A stretch of 64,000 nt of DNA from Massilibacillus massiliensis (GTDB lineage: Bacteria > Bacillota > Negativicutes > FLKF01), in contig NZ_LT575483.1 of assembly GCF_900086705.1 (NCBI RefSeq), forward strand, positions 2,555,189 through 2,619,188, read 5' to 3'. The stretch's first letter is position 1, and every line of letters starts with the position of its first letter. Shown here piece by piece: positions 1 through 8,597 of this stretch. Both the position numbers and the translations under genes were made by a program. The notes below the pieces were generated by a model, which saw only the letters and a list, made by a program, of their open reading frames with translations, did not search any database and was not told the DNA's origin.

Positions 1-341
1 AAAACTTTTTGCTCAATGTCAGATACATTGGTTTTATGTTTGGGTATAATTTGTGGCTTAAAAGTCGCTTGACGATCACGCGGAACATCAATTGGAATAG
101 AACCCAAAGAACTTTTAAGAGTTTTTTGTGAATACCCATTACGACGATTTGAGGATTCTTTTTCACCACGATCATTACTTGAATAACCAAGATGGTGATC
201 TAATTCACCTTTTAGCATTGCTTGGAACATCGGTCCGAAAATATCTTTTAAGGCATTTTGCATATCTTCGACAGATTTTGGTTGATATTTTGCAATAATT
301 TCTTGGGCAAGCTGTTCTTGTTCAGAGTTTTTTCTAGCCAT
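1..341 (-). CDS. IS256-family transposase, N-terminal part
   Basis: This is the first ~113 codons of the Mutator/IS256-type DDE transposase, starting at the ATG at 341 (MARKNSEQEQ) and running off the left edge. It matches the N-terminus of the full transposase at 14149-15387. Only the DNA-binding N-terminal part is visible; the catalytic residues lie outside the window. Confidence 0.95.
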   Translation of the reverse strand, partial: MARKNSEQEQLAQEIIAKYQPKSVEDMQNALKDIFGPMFQAMLKGELDHHLGYSSNDRGEKESSNRRNGYSQKTLKSSLGSIPIDVPRDRQATFKPQIIPKHKTNVSDIEQKV

Positions 342-434
342 TTTTTCGTCCTTTTCGTGTTTAATATTTTTTATTATCCAATATTAAAATAATCTGTGCA
401 AGTTTTATACTTACACAGATTATTTTACACTCCC
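1..434 (-). mobile_element. IS256-family element, partial copy 1
   Basis: The sequence is base-for-base the same as 15047-15480 of the complete copy further right, so this is the transposase-start end of the same insertion sequence, cut by the window edge. The element stops at the inverted-repeat end ACACTCCC at 427-434; similarity to copy 2 ceases just after it. The 8 bases that follow (TCTTTAAT) would be the target duplication, but its partner lies outside the window. Identity of the two copies points to recent movement. Confidence 0.95.
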
Positions 435-510
435 TCTTTAATTTAGTTATTCACACTTTTATCGTTTTATAAGGGAGCTCATTTGCTTCTAATTTCCTAT
501 TATATTTAGT

Positions 511-954
511 TTACTTACAGATTTCCTTATCCATTCTAACCATGTCGTTACAACTTCTATACCCTTTTCTTTGATAGAAAGTCTCTGTTTGCTGGGTTCT
601 TGAAGTGATTAGATAGATTTCGTCAATGCCTCTTTCCAATAAACGTTTTTCAAATTCCTTTAAAAGAGTAGATCCAATACCGGTTCCACGCATTTTAGAG
701 CAAACACAGAATTCTTTAATATTGAATTGCATGCAGTCATAAAACACTTCATGATTTCCTAAAATCATACCACAAACTTTATTGTTTTCATAAGACACTA
801 AACCATAAAAACCATCACAATGCACCATTTGTAATAATCGCTTGGTCACCGTTTCTACTGTCCATCTATCGTTCCATGGGGGAGCATTGAATGCGTCAAC
901 ATACAGTTTTGCAAGTTGTGGAATATGTTGTTCATTCATAACTTCATAGATCAA
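511..954 (-). CDS. GNAT family N-acetyltransferase
   Basis: The ~148-residue protein has the GNAT fold signature: an acetyl-CoA-binding motif A with R-G-T-G-I-G near the middle, followed by the amphipathic helix STLLKEFEKRL, and a C-terminal FYQRKGYRS segment typical of motif B. The substrate is unknown. I place the start at TTG 954 (MIYEVMNEQHIPQLAKLY) because a GGAGGT lies 8 bases upstream; the ATG 18 bases further up would put that ribosome site inside the gene. It is a single gene, divergent from the marR-like gene. Family is firm; function beyond that is open. Confidence 0.85.
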   Translation of the reverse strand: MIYEVMNEQHIPQLAKLYVDAFNAPPWNDRWTVETVTKRLLQMVHCDGFYGLVSYENNKVCGMILGNHEVFYDCMQFNIKEFCVCSKMRGTGIGSTLLKEFEKRLLERGIDEIYLITSRTQQTETFYQRKGYRSCNDMVRMDKEICK

Positions 955-1050
955 GTTACTGTACCTCCACATCGTATCATTATAGAATAAAAAGTAACGT
1001 ACTTATTATAATAAAATAATCCTAAAATAACCAGCGCATTGTTTTGATCA

Positions 1051-1099
1051 TTGACTTACAGTTGACGCATATTATATAATGTAGTTGTCGTAACAACTA
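1051..1099 (+). promoter_or_regulatory. Promoter and operator of the marR-like gene
   Basis: TTGACT (1051-1056) and TATAAT (1075-1080) are 18 bp apart. Immediately downstream, 1082-1099 is an inverted repeat with arms TAGTTGT and ACAACTA around CGTA. It overlaps the expected transcription start and recurs after the gene at 1553-1576, as expected for an autorepressing MarR protein. Confidence 0.7.
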
Positions 1100-1116
1100 A
1101 AATGCAGGTGGAATAA

Positions 1117-1542
1117 ATGAATTTTAAATTAGATGATTCATTAGGATTTATTTTAAATAAGGTCAATACGAAGCTTAAAAATGAATTATTGCAACGATTG
1201 AAAGACCATGATATTACCCCAGAGCAATGGGCTATACTCAGCTGCTTATGGGAACGAGAGGGAGTCACCCCTAAAGATCTGGCGGATATGACCTTTAAGG
1301 ATAAACCCAATACGAATCGTATTCTTGAAAAGTTAGCAATAAAAGGTTTAGTTGTTCGAAAAACGCATCCAGTAGATAAGCGCGCATTTCAAATATACTT
1401 AACCGATAGTGGACGAACATTGCGGGAACAATTAATTCCAAAGGTCACGAATTTATTAGATAAAGCGACCATAGGACTGGAAAAGCAAAAAGTGTTAGAA
1501 TTGAAAAAAATGTTAAATCAGATATACGAAAATATTAGATGA
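1117..1542 (+). CDS. MarR family transcriptional regulator
   Basis: This 141-residue winged-helix protein has the MarR layout: N-terminal dimerisation helices, an HTH around TPEQWAILSCLWEREGVTPKDLA, a recognition helix with NTNRILEKLAIKGLV, and the wing VVRKTHPVDKRAFQIYLT. It probably represses itself and the downstream DUF169 gene, since near-identical palindromes lie in front of it and between it and 1758. The inducing ligand cannot be read from sequence. Start ATG has AGGTGG upstream. Confidence 0.9.
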   Translation: MNFKLDDSLGFILNKVNTKLKNELLQRLKDHDITPEQWAILSCLWEREGVTPKDLADMTFKDKPNTNRILEKLAIKGLVVRKTHPVDKRAFQIYLTDSGRTLREQLIPKVTNLLDKATIGLEKQKVLELKKMLNQIYENIR

Positions 1543-1552
1543 TTTTTTATTG

Positions 1553-1576
1553 TTTTAGTTGTCGTGACAACTAAAA
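1553..1576. promoter_or_regulatory. Second MarR-type operator
   Basis: Perfect inverted repeat with 11-bp arms (TTTTAGTTGTC and its complement) separated by GT. Its core TAGTTGTCGT.ACAACTA repeats the 1082-1099 palindrome. It lies between the MarR gene and the DUF169 gene, so the latter is the likely target. Confidence 0.65.
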
Positions 1577-1757
1577 CAAATGGCTAGTATTAAATTTGGT
1601 ATCTTTGTAATTTCTTACGATACTTTCTTTAAGGTTTAAGGACTTTCATGAATTATGTAAAAGGGGGAATGTTATAAAATCTGAGACTGTATAGAAATAA
1701 TTCAAATAAGTTATATTTTCGAAGTCATTATGAAATAAGAAAAGTGAGGTAGCGTAT

Positions 1758-2495
1758 ATGGAAAGCTGTTTGGTCAAAGAATTGAATTTACGATATCAAC
1801 CTGTGGCGGTTTTTCTTAGTAATGAAAAACCTGAAGGGGCACTCCAAAGTAAAGCCGGTCATTGGAGTTGTACAATCCCATTATTTCTGGCGGCAGCAAA
1901 AGGTAAAACGGCGGTTTTTGAACGTAATACCACGGAATGTCATGGCGGTAAAGCAGGAATGGGATTTGGACAATTCCCTAACTATCCAGGGGGGATCGAG
2001 TACTTTTTGTCAACTGGGAAAAGTGGTGTATTTGAAGGAGAAGGCTATAAAAAAGATCCAGAGCTAGGAAAAGAATATGTTGAATGTCTGCCAATCACAG
2101 ATATCCCTTATCAGTACGTAATTTTTAAGCCTATGGCAGAAGTTGATACTACGAAGGAAATACCTGAGTTAATTATATTTTATGTAAATAATGATCAGTT
2201 ATCGGCACTTACAGTACTAGCCAACTATTACAGACCCGGAATAGAGAATGTTTTAATGCCATTTAGTTCAGGCTGTCAATCTATATTTCTTATTCCCTAC
2301 AACGAAGCGCAAAAGGAAAATCCAAGAGCAGTAGTGGGTCTTACCGATATTACAGTACGCCCAATGATCGAGCCTGATATGTTGTCATTTTCTGTGCCAT
2401 ATAAAATGTTCTTAGACATGGAAGAAAGTGTGAAGGGGAGTTTCTTGGAAAAGCATTTGTGGGATAGAGTCGTGGCGAGAATGAAGAAAAAGTAA
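1758..2495 (+). CDS. DUF169 family protein
   Basis: A 245-residue cytosolic protein recognisable as DUF169 by its N-terminus (LNLRYQPVAVFL), the central ECHGGKAGMGFGQ segment with a conserved cysteine, and the PFSSGCQSI cysteine motif. The biochemical role of the family is not established. It lies downstream of a MarR gene and a MarR-like palindrome, which suggests an inducible response. GAGGT lies 8 bases before the ATG. The stop is 5 bases before repeat copy A. Confidence 0.8.
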   Translation: MESCLVKELNLRYQPVAVFLSNEKPEGALQSKAGHWSCTIPLFLAAAKGKTAVFERNTTECHGGKAGMGFGQFPNYPGGIEYFLSTGKSGVFEGEGYKKDPELGKEYVECLPITDIPYQYVIFKPMAEVDTTKEIPELIIFYVNNDQLSALTVLANYYRPGIENVLMPFSSGCQSIFLIPYNEAQKENPRAVVGLTDITVRPMIEPDMLSFSVPYKMFLDMEESVKGSFLEKHLWDRVVARMKKK

Positions 2496-2600
2496 GAAAG
2501 ACTCCTGCTGAATTCTGTATGAATTTGGCAGGAGTTTTGGTTTTTTGTGAGAATATGTAATTTTAATATCGAAAGTTCGATGGCACAGTGATGGAGAAGG
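2496..2600 (+). repeat. Hairpin repeat, copy A
   Basis: The core 2501-2536 begins ACTCCTGCTGAATTC and ends GAATTTGGCAGGAGT. It folds into a ~14-bp stem (two G-T pairs) with the 5-base loop TGTAT and is followed by TTTT, so it could also terminate transcription. A downstream block (GAGAATATGTAA ... GATGG...GTGATGGAGAAG) is shared with the other copies. Copies: 3905, 7040, 9740, 12985, 62240, 63085. Confidence 0.85.
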
Positions 2601-2647
2601 GATGCTCCTGAGTATCATTTTGTTCTCCAGTTTTTAAGGATGAAACT

Positions 2648-3058
2648 ATGAATTACATAAAAGAAAAATGCTATAATTGTCACAAAAGTCTTGAAAGCAA
2701 TTATGGTCGAATTCGAATCACATATAAATATTGCCCCAAATGTGGGAGTGATAGCAACCCCAATTTAAAAATAGAAAAGCATAGTTTCCTTTATAAATGG
2801 TCAATAGAAATAATATATTTGCTGTGGTCTATATTCGCTTTACTTTTTATGAAAATTTTTTGGGGTAAAGCATGCTACTTTATCGTTATTTTTATGAGTG
2901 TCATAGCAATCGCAGGGACACGTTTACTATATAAGACTTGCCCTCATTGTCTAACTATAACATGTAAGAGGTCACATACTTATTGTCATAATTGTGGTGG
3001 GAAAATTAAAAATTTATTCGCTATGAAAATGAAACCTGTTGATCGCTCCCCAAAATAA
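2648..3058 (+). CDS. Zinc-ribbon membrane protein
   Basis: A 136-residue protein with an N-terminal C-x2-C ... C-x2-C zinc ribbon (CYNCHK, CPKCGS), two hydrophobic helices at about residues 55-72 and 77-95, and a second C-x2-C ... C-x2-C ribbon (CPHC, CHNCGG). I do not recognise a named family and give no function. It sits directly after repeat A and before the YdcF-like gene, so the pair forms the A-to-B payload. Confidence 0.7.
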   Translation: MNYIKEKCYNCHKSLESNYGRIRITYKYCPKCGSDSNPNLKIEKHSFLYKWSIEIIYLLWSIFALLFMKIFWGKACYFIVIFMSVIAIAGTRLLYKTCPHCLTITCKRSHTYCHNCGGKIKNLFAMKMKPVDRSPK

Positions 3059-3117
3059 GTCTAGTGATTTTTTATTTGAGGGTGCTGGAATTTGAGCGTA
3101 TGAGGTAGATACTTGTA

Positions 3118-3900
3118 ATGAAAATTTGTAATTCGAAAATAGGTGCATATTTAATAACTATAGGTGGTGGATTTGCTGTTATTGGGCTAATTCTATCACT
3201 TATTGTTTTTGGTATAACTTTTGGTACAGGATGTTTAATGGTTAGTGGTGTATTCTTCATTATTTATGGTATAACATTTAGAACAACTAAAAATCCCAGG
3301 CTAAATATTAAATTATTATTGTTACGAAGGCTTTTGTCAGGGTTATTGCTAATCGCGGTAGCTAGTTTTATAACGATTGAAAGCCTTATCTTTCAATCGT
3401 TAAAATCTAATGATAAAACAGAAGTGCAATATGCAGTTATCTTAGGCGCAGGGGTAAAGGGAGAAGAGCCTTCAGCTACACTCAGAAGAAGATTGGATAC
3501 AAGTATTGACTATCTCAATAAAAATCCCGATACCAAGATAATCGCTTCTGGTGGATTGGGAAAAGAAGCAACACTCACGGAAGCAGAAGTTATGAAAAGG
3601 TATTTTATTGCACATGGCATAGATGAATCAAGGATATTGAAGGAAGAAAAATCTACGACTAGTGATGAAAACTTAAAGTATACCAAAGAGCTGCTAACTG
3701 GTTTATATGATGAAGATGTCCCAGAGATGCTTATTATAACGAGCGATTATCATATGTTCAGAGCCAAACGTATAGCTGAGAAATATTATACTAAAGTATA
3801 TGGAATATCTTCGGCAACACCGAGCACAGTTATGATGAATTATGCAATCAGAGAATACCTAGCTGTTTTGAAAATGCTGATGTTGGAGATTGGTAAATAA
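3118..3900 (+). CDS. YdcF-like (DUF218) membrane protein
   Basis: A 260-residue protein with two closely spaced N-terminal membrane helices (about 10-30 and 35-50) and a third near 70-90, then a DUF218/YdcF domain: AVILGAGVKGEEPSATLRRRL, IASGGLG, E-A-x-V-M-K-R-Y and the ITSDYHMFRA motif with its Asp-His. SanA/YdcF-type proteins act at the envelope; a substrate is not known. The stop is a few bases before degenerate repeat B. Confidence 0.85.
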   Translation: MKICNSKIGAYLITIGGGFAVIGLILSLIVFGITFGTGCLMVSGVFFIIYGITFRTTKNPRLNIKLLLLRRLLSGLLLIAVASFITIESLIFQSLKSNDKTEVQYAVILGAGVKGEEPSATLRRRLDTSIDYLNKNPDTKIIASGGLGKEATLTEAEVMKRYFIAHGIDESRILKEEKSTTSDENLKYTKELLTGLYDEDVPEMLIITSDYHMFRAKRIAEKYYTKVYGISSATPSTVMMNYAIREYLAVLKMLMLEIGK

Positions 3901-3904
3901 AATT

Positions 3905-4040
3905 TAAATAACAAGAGGAAGCTGCTGATGCATTCTGTATAAGTTTTACAGGAGTTTTCAAACTTCATACGAATATGTAAATTTAATGTAAAAAATAATT
4001 ACCAAGGTGACAGAGAAGAAATTTTTCCGTCTGTCGAAAT
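3905..4040 (+). repeat. Hairpin repeat, copy B (degenerate)
   Basis: It keeps the recognisable order of blocks seen in the other copies: CTGCTGATGCATTCTGTAT, then ACAGGAGTTTTC, GAATATGTAAATTTAAT, GGTGACAGAGAAGAA and CCGTCTGTCG. The stem is eroded, so this looks like an old copy. It ends about 25 bases before the TPR gene. Confidence 0.6.
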
Positions 4041-4063
4041 TTATTATAATAAGAGGAGAACAA

Positions 4064-5263
4064 ATGAATTTTAAACGAGTTTTTTTAGGTGCATGTTGTA
4101 TTCTATTTTGTTTGAGCAGCATTGGATTTGCGGAAGCAGATGGAAGCGATTATTGGTATTGGGTTCGTGAAGGACTAGGATATGAAAGAAACAAGGATTA
4201 TGATAAAGCCCTCTATTGTTTTAACCAAGCTATCGAAAAACGCCCTGAAGATCGAATCTTTTATAACTATCGAGCATCGTTTTATGCACAGATAAAAAAT
4301 TATCCGGCGGCGATTGCCGATTATACAAGGGCACTGGAACTTGATCCTAGTGTTTTGATTAATTACTTTTCACGCGCAAAGCTTTATGAAAAAATGGAAC
4401 AATATGATGAGGCATTGTTAGACTATACAACAGAGCTGGCTGTAGTGGCAAAGCAAAATGAAGTGGCGCAATATAAGTATGTACCTAAAGACGTTTATCG
4501 TGATCGCGCAGCCTTATATTATCGTTTAGAACGATATGATGAGGCATTTGCCGATTATACAGAAGAAATCAATGCTTATGAAGCGGAAGATCCATCGGAT
4601 CAGAGGTTTAGTTTCAATGTTAGAGGAAGAGGCGCAGCGTACTGCGCGCGTGGAACCGTTAGTTTAGTAAAGAAGGATTACGTAGTAGCAATACAAGATT
4701 TTTCACAGGCGATAAAAATTGCTCCAGCATGTTCGCCAGGATTTTTTTACCGAGCGAAGGCATATCTTTTAACACAAGAGTATGAAAAGGCTGTTGCAGA
4801 CTATGATGAAGCTCTAGCGCTTAATTTGGTGAAAAACAAGGCGGATCAGATAACTTTATACATAAATCGTGGTGTGGCCTATGCTGGATTAAAGAATTAT
4901 GATAAGGCACTAGCCGATTATGATGAGGCTTTGGCTTTGGGAGCACAGTCACCCGAATTGTACCAGCTCAGGGGAACGGCGTGTGCTGTGTTGAATAAAA
5001 TCGACCAGGCGATGGAAAGTTATCAAAAATGTATAAATCTGAAACCGGATTTTATGCTAGTTTATATGGAAAGAGCAAAACTTTACGAACAGATAAACAA
5101 TAATGCAATGGCGATAGAGGATTATACAAAAGCTATTGACTTAGCAAGTGATAAAGCAGAACTTTATATAGCGAGGGCAAATTGTTACAATGCCATAGGT
5201 CAGAAAAAATTGGCTAAGGCAGATTTAATTAAGGCGAGACAACTTCAAAAAATTGTAAAATAA
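4064..5263 (+). CDS. Secreted TPR-repeat protein
   Basis: About 399 residues with an N-terminal signal peptide (MNFKRVFLGACCILFCLSS, cleavage likely after GFA) followed by eight or nine tetratricopeptide repeats of the form Y..RG.AY....Y.KA..DY..A..L.P. TPR arrays are protein-binding scaffolds; the partner is unknown. I use ATG 4064 with AAGAGGAG upstream. The longer frame from 4007 reads through repeat B and would hide the signal peptide. The protein probably acts outside the cytoplasmic membrane. Confidence 0.85.
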   Translation: MNFKRVFLGACCILFCLSSIGFAEADGSDYWYWVREGLGYERNKDYDKALYCFNQAIEKRPEDRIFYNYRASFYAQIKNYPAAIADYTRALELDPSVLINYFSRAKLYEKMEQYDEALLDYTTELAVVAKQNEVAQYKYVPKDVYRDRAALYYRLERYDEAFADYTEEINAYEAEDPSDQRFSFNVRGRGAAYCARGTVSLVKKDYVVAIQDFSQAIKIAPACSPGFFYRAKAYLLTQEYEKAVADYDEALALNLVKNKADQITLYINRGVAYAGLKNYDKALADYDEALALGAQSPELYQLRGTACAVLNKIDQAMESYQKCINLKPDFMLVYMERAKLYEQINNNAMAIEDYTKAIDLASDKAELYIARANCYNAIGQKKLAKADLIKARQLQKIVK

Positions 5264-5335
5264 ATTGAGAAAAGGAACGAATTTTGAGCAGTTATTTAAG
5301 TTTGAGGGTTAAATATGTTAAGTGAAATAAAAACT

Positions 5336-5374
5336 GCCTATTCATTACTTGTTTTAAAATAATGATGAATAGGC
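5336..5374. terminator. Inverted repeat between genes
   Basis: GCCTATTCATTA pairs with TGATGAATAGGC across an AT-rich loop. A T-run follows only on the minus strand, so terminator function for the upstream plus-strand gene is uncertain. Confidence 0.35.
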
Positions 5375-5508
5375 GCATATATGAGTGAGGAATGTCGGAC
5401 AAAATAACTTGCCTTCAGCATCTTTTCTTATTTCAGTGAATTTCTGCTTTTCTATTTTACGAAGTAACAGTAATAGGATTAAGTTCCTTGATTAAGGAGA
5501 TAAAGGAT

Positions 5509-6981
5509 ATGATCCAGCAATGTTTAAAGTTCACGTCATGGTCGTTATTTAATCCAATTTGCATTTTTTGTTCTTTCGCTATGACCAATTACCTCGGAAT
5601 GTTTCGTTCAGTCGAAACGAATTCTGTTAGTTTTTCTAGAGAATTCTTCTCAGTGTATGTCTTTATTGGTATGATTGCTCTCTTGGTACAGATTATATTT
5701 GCGTATGCGATAAGCAGAATTTTATCTTCACGGGTGACGCCTAGCAAGGTCCTTGAGGCGTTCTTTGTCGCTCAATATCCTTTTATCGTGATGATTTTGC
5801 TTGAGCCCATTATTTTTTCAACCATAGAGGGGAACATTATGGGACTCATATGCATACCAATCTTTTTATTACTAACGATATTAAGCGGACCGTTTTCCTT
5901 ACGCATTTATTACATAAAAATAACCAAAAGTATTGCGAGCGGAGAAGAACGCGAAGGTGGTATGAAAGGAATAGTTTTCGCTTTAGTGGTTGCCCTTATA
6001 TTTTCTCTATTCTCAATTTATCGCTTCGGCTTCAATACCCACTTAGTCAACTATATGACTTGGCGGCCCGACATACCGCAATACGCGATATCGCAGGCAA
6101 TGAAGTCTTTAAAAAATAGAGAGCCAGACGCTTTCGCTCAGTATGTTGATCTGGATTCATTTTATCAATCAGAAGACGCCGAAATATTAAAGGCAGAGCT
6201 TTTAAATGCTGTTGCGGAAGGACGCTTCTTTGATCATGGTGAGGAGAGAATAAGAGTAGGTGAATGGGTCATGGCTAAATTGGAGGCTAAAAGAGGTGTT
6301 GGTTCGTTTCCGCAACTACCCATTGTTGATTCATTCATCTTTTCAAATGAAGGTAATTTACTGAAGGCGACAGCGGAGTTTTATTCTGATGCCAATGGTC
6401 ACGTGCTGCAAGTGCCTTTTGAGCTTCACGAAAAGAACGGAAAATATAGAATTGTTTGCGGAGCAGATTTTAATGCAGTAATAGATAAAATTCAAAAATA
6501 TCGCAAAGCGCTTGATGCCTTCCCTGATCTCGCAAATCAGGAGGGCATTCAATCAATATTAACAATAAAAGTGACAAACTTTTTAGCAATTGTTCCAGAA
6601 GATGGGGCGGTAGAAAATTCTAATTGGGTTGTACGGGATGGAAAGGCAAAGTCAACATCTTTCTATCTTCCTGTAAAGATTACGGCGGCAGTAGGAAATA
6701 ACACGAATGAAGAATTGCGTGCAATTGACGTTGCTGTAGTTTATCGGGATAAACAGACGAATCAGGTTATTTATGTTGATAGTATTAGTGCGTCTATTAA
6801 GAAAGATCCCGTGAAATCGCAGGAAATACGGCATGTTACTTTTGAAGATAGCGTAAATCCAGTCTTAGCAGTCGCAATCAAAAGTGGTAAAGCGAAAGTA
6901 GCCGAAGTATATCCGATAAAAGTATTCTATGATGGTGGACGGGCTTTAGAATTATTAAAAGTTCAGATTCCAAAACTATAA
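5509..6981 (+). CDS. Membrane protein with large extracytoplasmic C-terminal domain
   Basis: About 490 residues. The first ~180 carry four or five hydrophobic segments (around 10-30, 45-70, 80-100, 105-125, 155-175), loosely like the YIP1-type fold; the remainder is a soluble domain probably outside the membrane. I do not recognise a function. Start ATG 5509 has AAGGAG nine bases upstream; the TTG at 5488 has none. Its last ~200 codons are duplicated at 9126-9727 with roughly 94% identity by eye. Confidence 0.7.
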   Translation: MIQQCLKFTSWSLFNPICIFCSFAMTNYLGMFRSVETNSVSFSREFFSVYVFIGMIALLVQIIFAYAISRILSSRVTPSKVLEAFFVAQYPFIVMILLEPIIFSTIEGNIMGLICIPIFLLLTILSGPFSLRIYYIKITKSIASGEEREGGMKGIVFALVVALIFSLFSIYRFGFNTHLVNYMTWRPDIPQYAISQAMKSLKNREPDAFAQYVDLDSFYQSEDAEILKAELLNAVAEGRFFDHGEERIRVGEWVMAKLEAKRGVGSFPQLPIVDSFIFSNEGNLLKATAEFYSDANGHVLQVPFELHEKNGKYRIVCGADFNAVIDKIQKYRKALDAFPDLANQEGIQSILTIKVTNFLAIVPEDGAVENSNWVVRDGKAKSTSFYLPVKITAAVGNNTNEELRAIDVAVVYRDKQTNQVIYVDSISASIKKDPVKSQEIRHVTFEDSVNPVLAVAIKSGKAKVAEVYPIKVFYDGGRALELLKVQIPKL

Positions 6982-7039
6982 TATATACAGGAAGCAAGGT
7001 CATTGTCTGTTGTGGTTGTTTTCTATTCGGAGGAATCGT

Positions 7040-7240
7040 GATAAAAGGGATGTTTTTTTTGTGGTACTTCTGACTTGATCGTTATAACTCATTGATAAAA
7101 ACGAGCTAGGTCAATGATACTGAATAGAATATAAAAAGTAAAAAGTAAACTCCTGCTAAATTCTGCATGGATTTGGCAGGAGTTTTGGAGTTTCAATACA
7201 AAAGTTGGTGGAAGGTGACGTTAGTTCCCGATTCGACTGT
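7040..7240 (+). repeat. Hairpin repeat, copy C (long form)
   Basis: This copy has the full architecture: an upstream block (ACTTCTGACTTGATC at 7066, then AATAGAATATAAAAAG), the hairpin 7149-7185, and a shortened distal block (GTTGGTGGAAGGTGACG ... TTCCCGATTCGACTGTCC). The upstream block is shared with copies D and F. It lies between converging genes, so its orientation does not follow that of the next gene. Confidence 0.85.
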
Positions 7241-7246
7241 CCTCTT

Positions 7247-7705
7247 TTATTTTGGGATAGGAGGAGCCGTACCATTTAACTTCAGTCTAAACTGGTCTTT
7301 TTCTTTAATAAGACTAACAAAGACGAATTGTCTTATCATCCCATCTTTCGCTTTTCCACCTACCTCCCAATATTCATTCCAAAAATGTTGTTGAACTAAA
7401 TATGATACGCTAAACGCTGTACCATCTGTTACGTATTTTTCTTCGGTAACTTTTATATTTTTATAATCCTTTATTCTTTGATTATCAAATATAGATTTGC
7501 CTTTATAATGTTCCAAATACATAGTGAATAATTTCTCTACTATTTCAGTATTAGATAAATTGTTAACTTTGCTTAAGGAAATTTTGGATTCAAAGTGATC
7601 GTCAACACTTTGATATACTTGCGTTTTTAAAAAGAATATTGCGAGTAAACTTAATACTGCAAAGAGTATCATAAACAAAACTACAAAAATTGCTTTTTTA
7701 AAAAT
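7247..7705 (-). CDS. Membrane-anchored small protein, possible immunity partner
   Basis: About 153 residues: a single N-terminal hydrophobic anchor (FVVLFMILFAVLSLLAIFF) and a ~120-residue soluble domain expected outside the membrane. No named family recognised. The only well-spaced start after GGAGG (7716-7720) is an ATT at 7703-7705, giving MFKKAIFVVL; the alternative TTG at 7678 or ATG at 7672 would truncate the anchor and lack a ribosome site. It lies downstream of a peptidoglycan-amidase-like gene, which fits an immunity protein; that is inference only. Confidence 0.55.
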   Translation of the reverse strand: MFKKAIFVVLFMILFAVLSLLAIFFLKTQVYQSVDDHFESKISLSKVNNLSNTEIVEKLFTMYLEHYKGKSIFDNQRIKDYKNIKVTEEKYVTDGTAFSVSYLVQQHFWNEYWEVGGKAKDGMIRQFVFVSLIKEKDQFRLKLNGTAPPIPK

Positions 7706-7778
7706 TTCGCTCTTCCTCCCTTATATCACTTTGTATGTGATGAAAAGCGATATGTCGTCTAGGATGCTTTTCATAAAA

Positions 7779-8375
7779 TTAGCCACAATAATATGTGGGG
7801 TATAAAGGAACAATAAATCTAATTTCCGTAATAGCCGTTTTATCTGGATAGATATCACTTAGTGGTTTGTTATAGCGTGCGTCTGAGTGACCAGTATAGC
7901 ATAAACCACCATCAGAATCATAACCGGTTATGATTACAGAATGCAACCATGCTTCAGAGCCGTCATCCTGTTTATAACAAAATTGAGCGATATCTCCTGG
8001 TTTAATACTCGTACTGCTCCATTCCACTTTAGCGATCTCGTGAGTTGTCACGTAATTAAGAAAGTCATCTACATTAATCCAATTATATGAGTTAGCATAC
8101 CTGCCATCACAATAATAATCATATGCTGTAGATAGTCCAGCGGCATTCCAGCATTGCGCTACAAAATTAGTACAATCAGCATCAAAAAAAGGAAAAGCAG
8201 GATTATTAGGACGTGATTCTGTATCCCCGCAATGAGTAAGTGCATAATTTACTGCCAAAGTACGGTTAATATTAACTGCTATAAATGGAGATCTAAAGCC
8301 ATGTGCCCAAATGCCATAGCCTTCTTTTAATCCTTCTTTAATATTTTCGTAAGCGATGTCAATCGCCTCCTTCAA
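7779..8375 (-). CDS. Amidase_6-like cysteine hydrolase
   Basis: About 198 residues matching the putative amidase domain (Amidase_6): AVNYALTHCGD...FPFFDADCTNFVAQCWNAAGL with the catalytic Cys in D-C-T-N-F, a W-x-N motif, and the late His in AWLHSVIITGYD followed by TGHSDARYNKP. Such domains resemble NlpC/P60-type peptidoglycan hydrolases. No signal peptide is visible. The start is uncertain: GGAGG overlaps codons 2-4 of the TTG start. The neighbours suggest an effector with a carrier and an immunity protein, which I infer from order only. Confidence 0.75.
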   Translation of the reverse strand: MKEAIDIAYENIKEGLKEGYGIWAHGFRSPFIAVNINRTLAVNYALTHCGDTESRPNNPAFPFFDADCTNFVAQCWNAAGLSTAYDYYCDGRYANSYNWINVDDFLNYVTTHEIAKVEWSSTSIKPGDIAQFCYKQDDGSEAWLHSVIITGYDSDGGLCYTGHSDARYNKPLSDIYPDKTAITEIRFIVPLYPTYYCG

Positions 8376-8597
8376 ACTTTAGTTGAGAACGTGAAAAATT
8401 TCTGAAATATCAATATATGCCTGAATGTTCCCTTGTATCTGATCAGCTGTAGCAAATGGAATTGTACTCAAAAGCCGTTTCAGTTTGATTTGATAGAATA
8501 GATTTCAATGCTATATCATTAGGTTCAAAGTATTGCGGATCATTTCTGGCTGTTCATATGTATAATTTCGTTTAGAAGTAAAATATATGATTTGTTT

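Noticed and set aside
1056-1310. Minus-strand frame opposite the MarR gene
   Set aside because: It overlaps the promoter and coding strand of a clear MarR gene, has no ribosome site and no family features.
4007-4063. Upstream extension of the TPR protein
   Set aside because: It is repeat B sequence read as codons; the signal peptide and ribosome site start at 4064.
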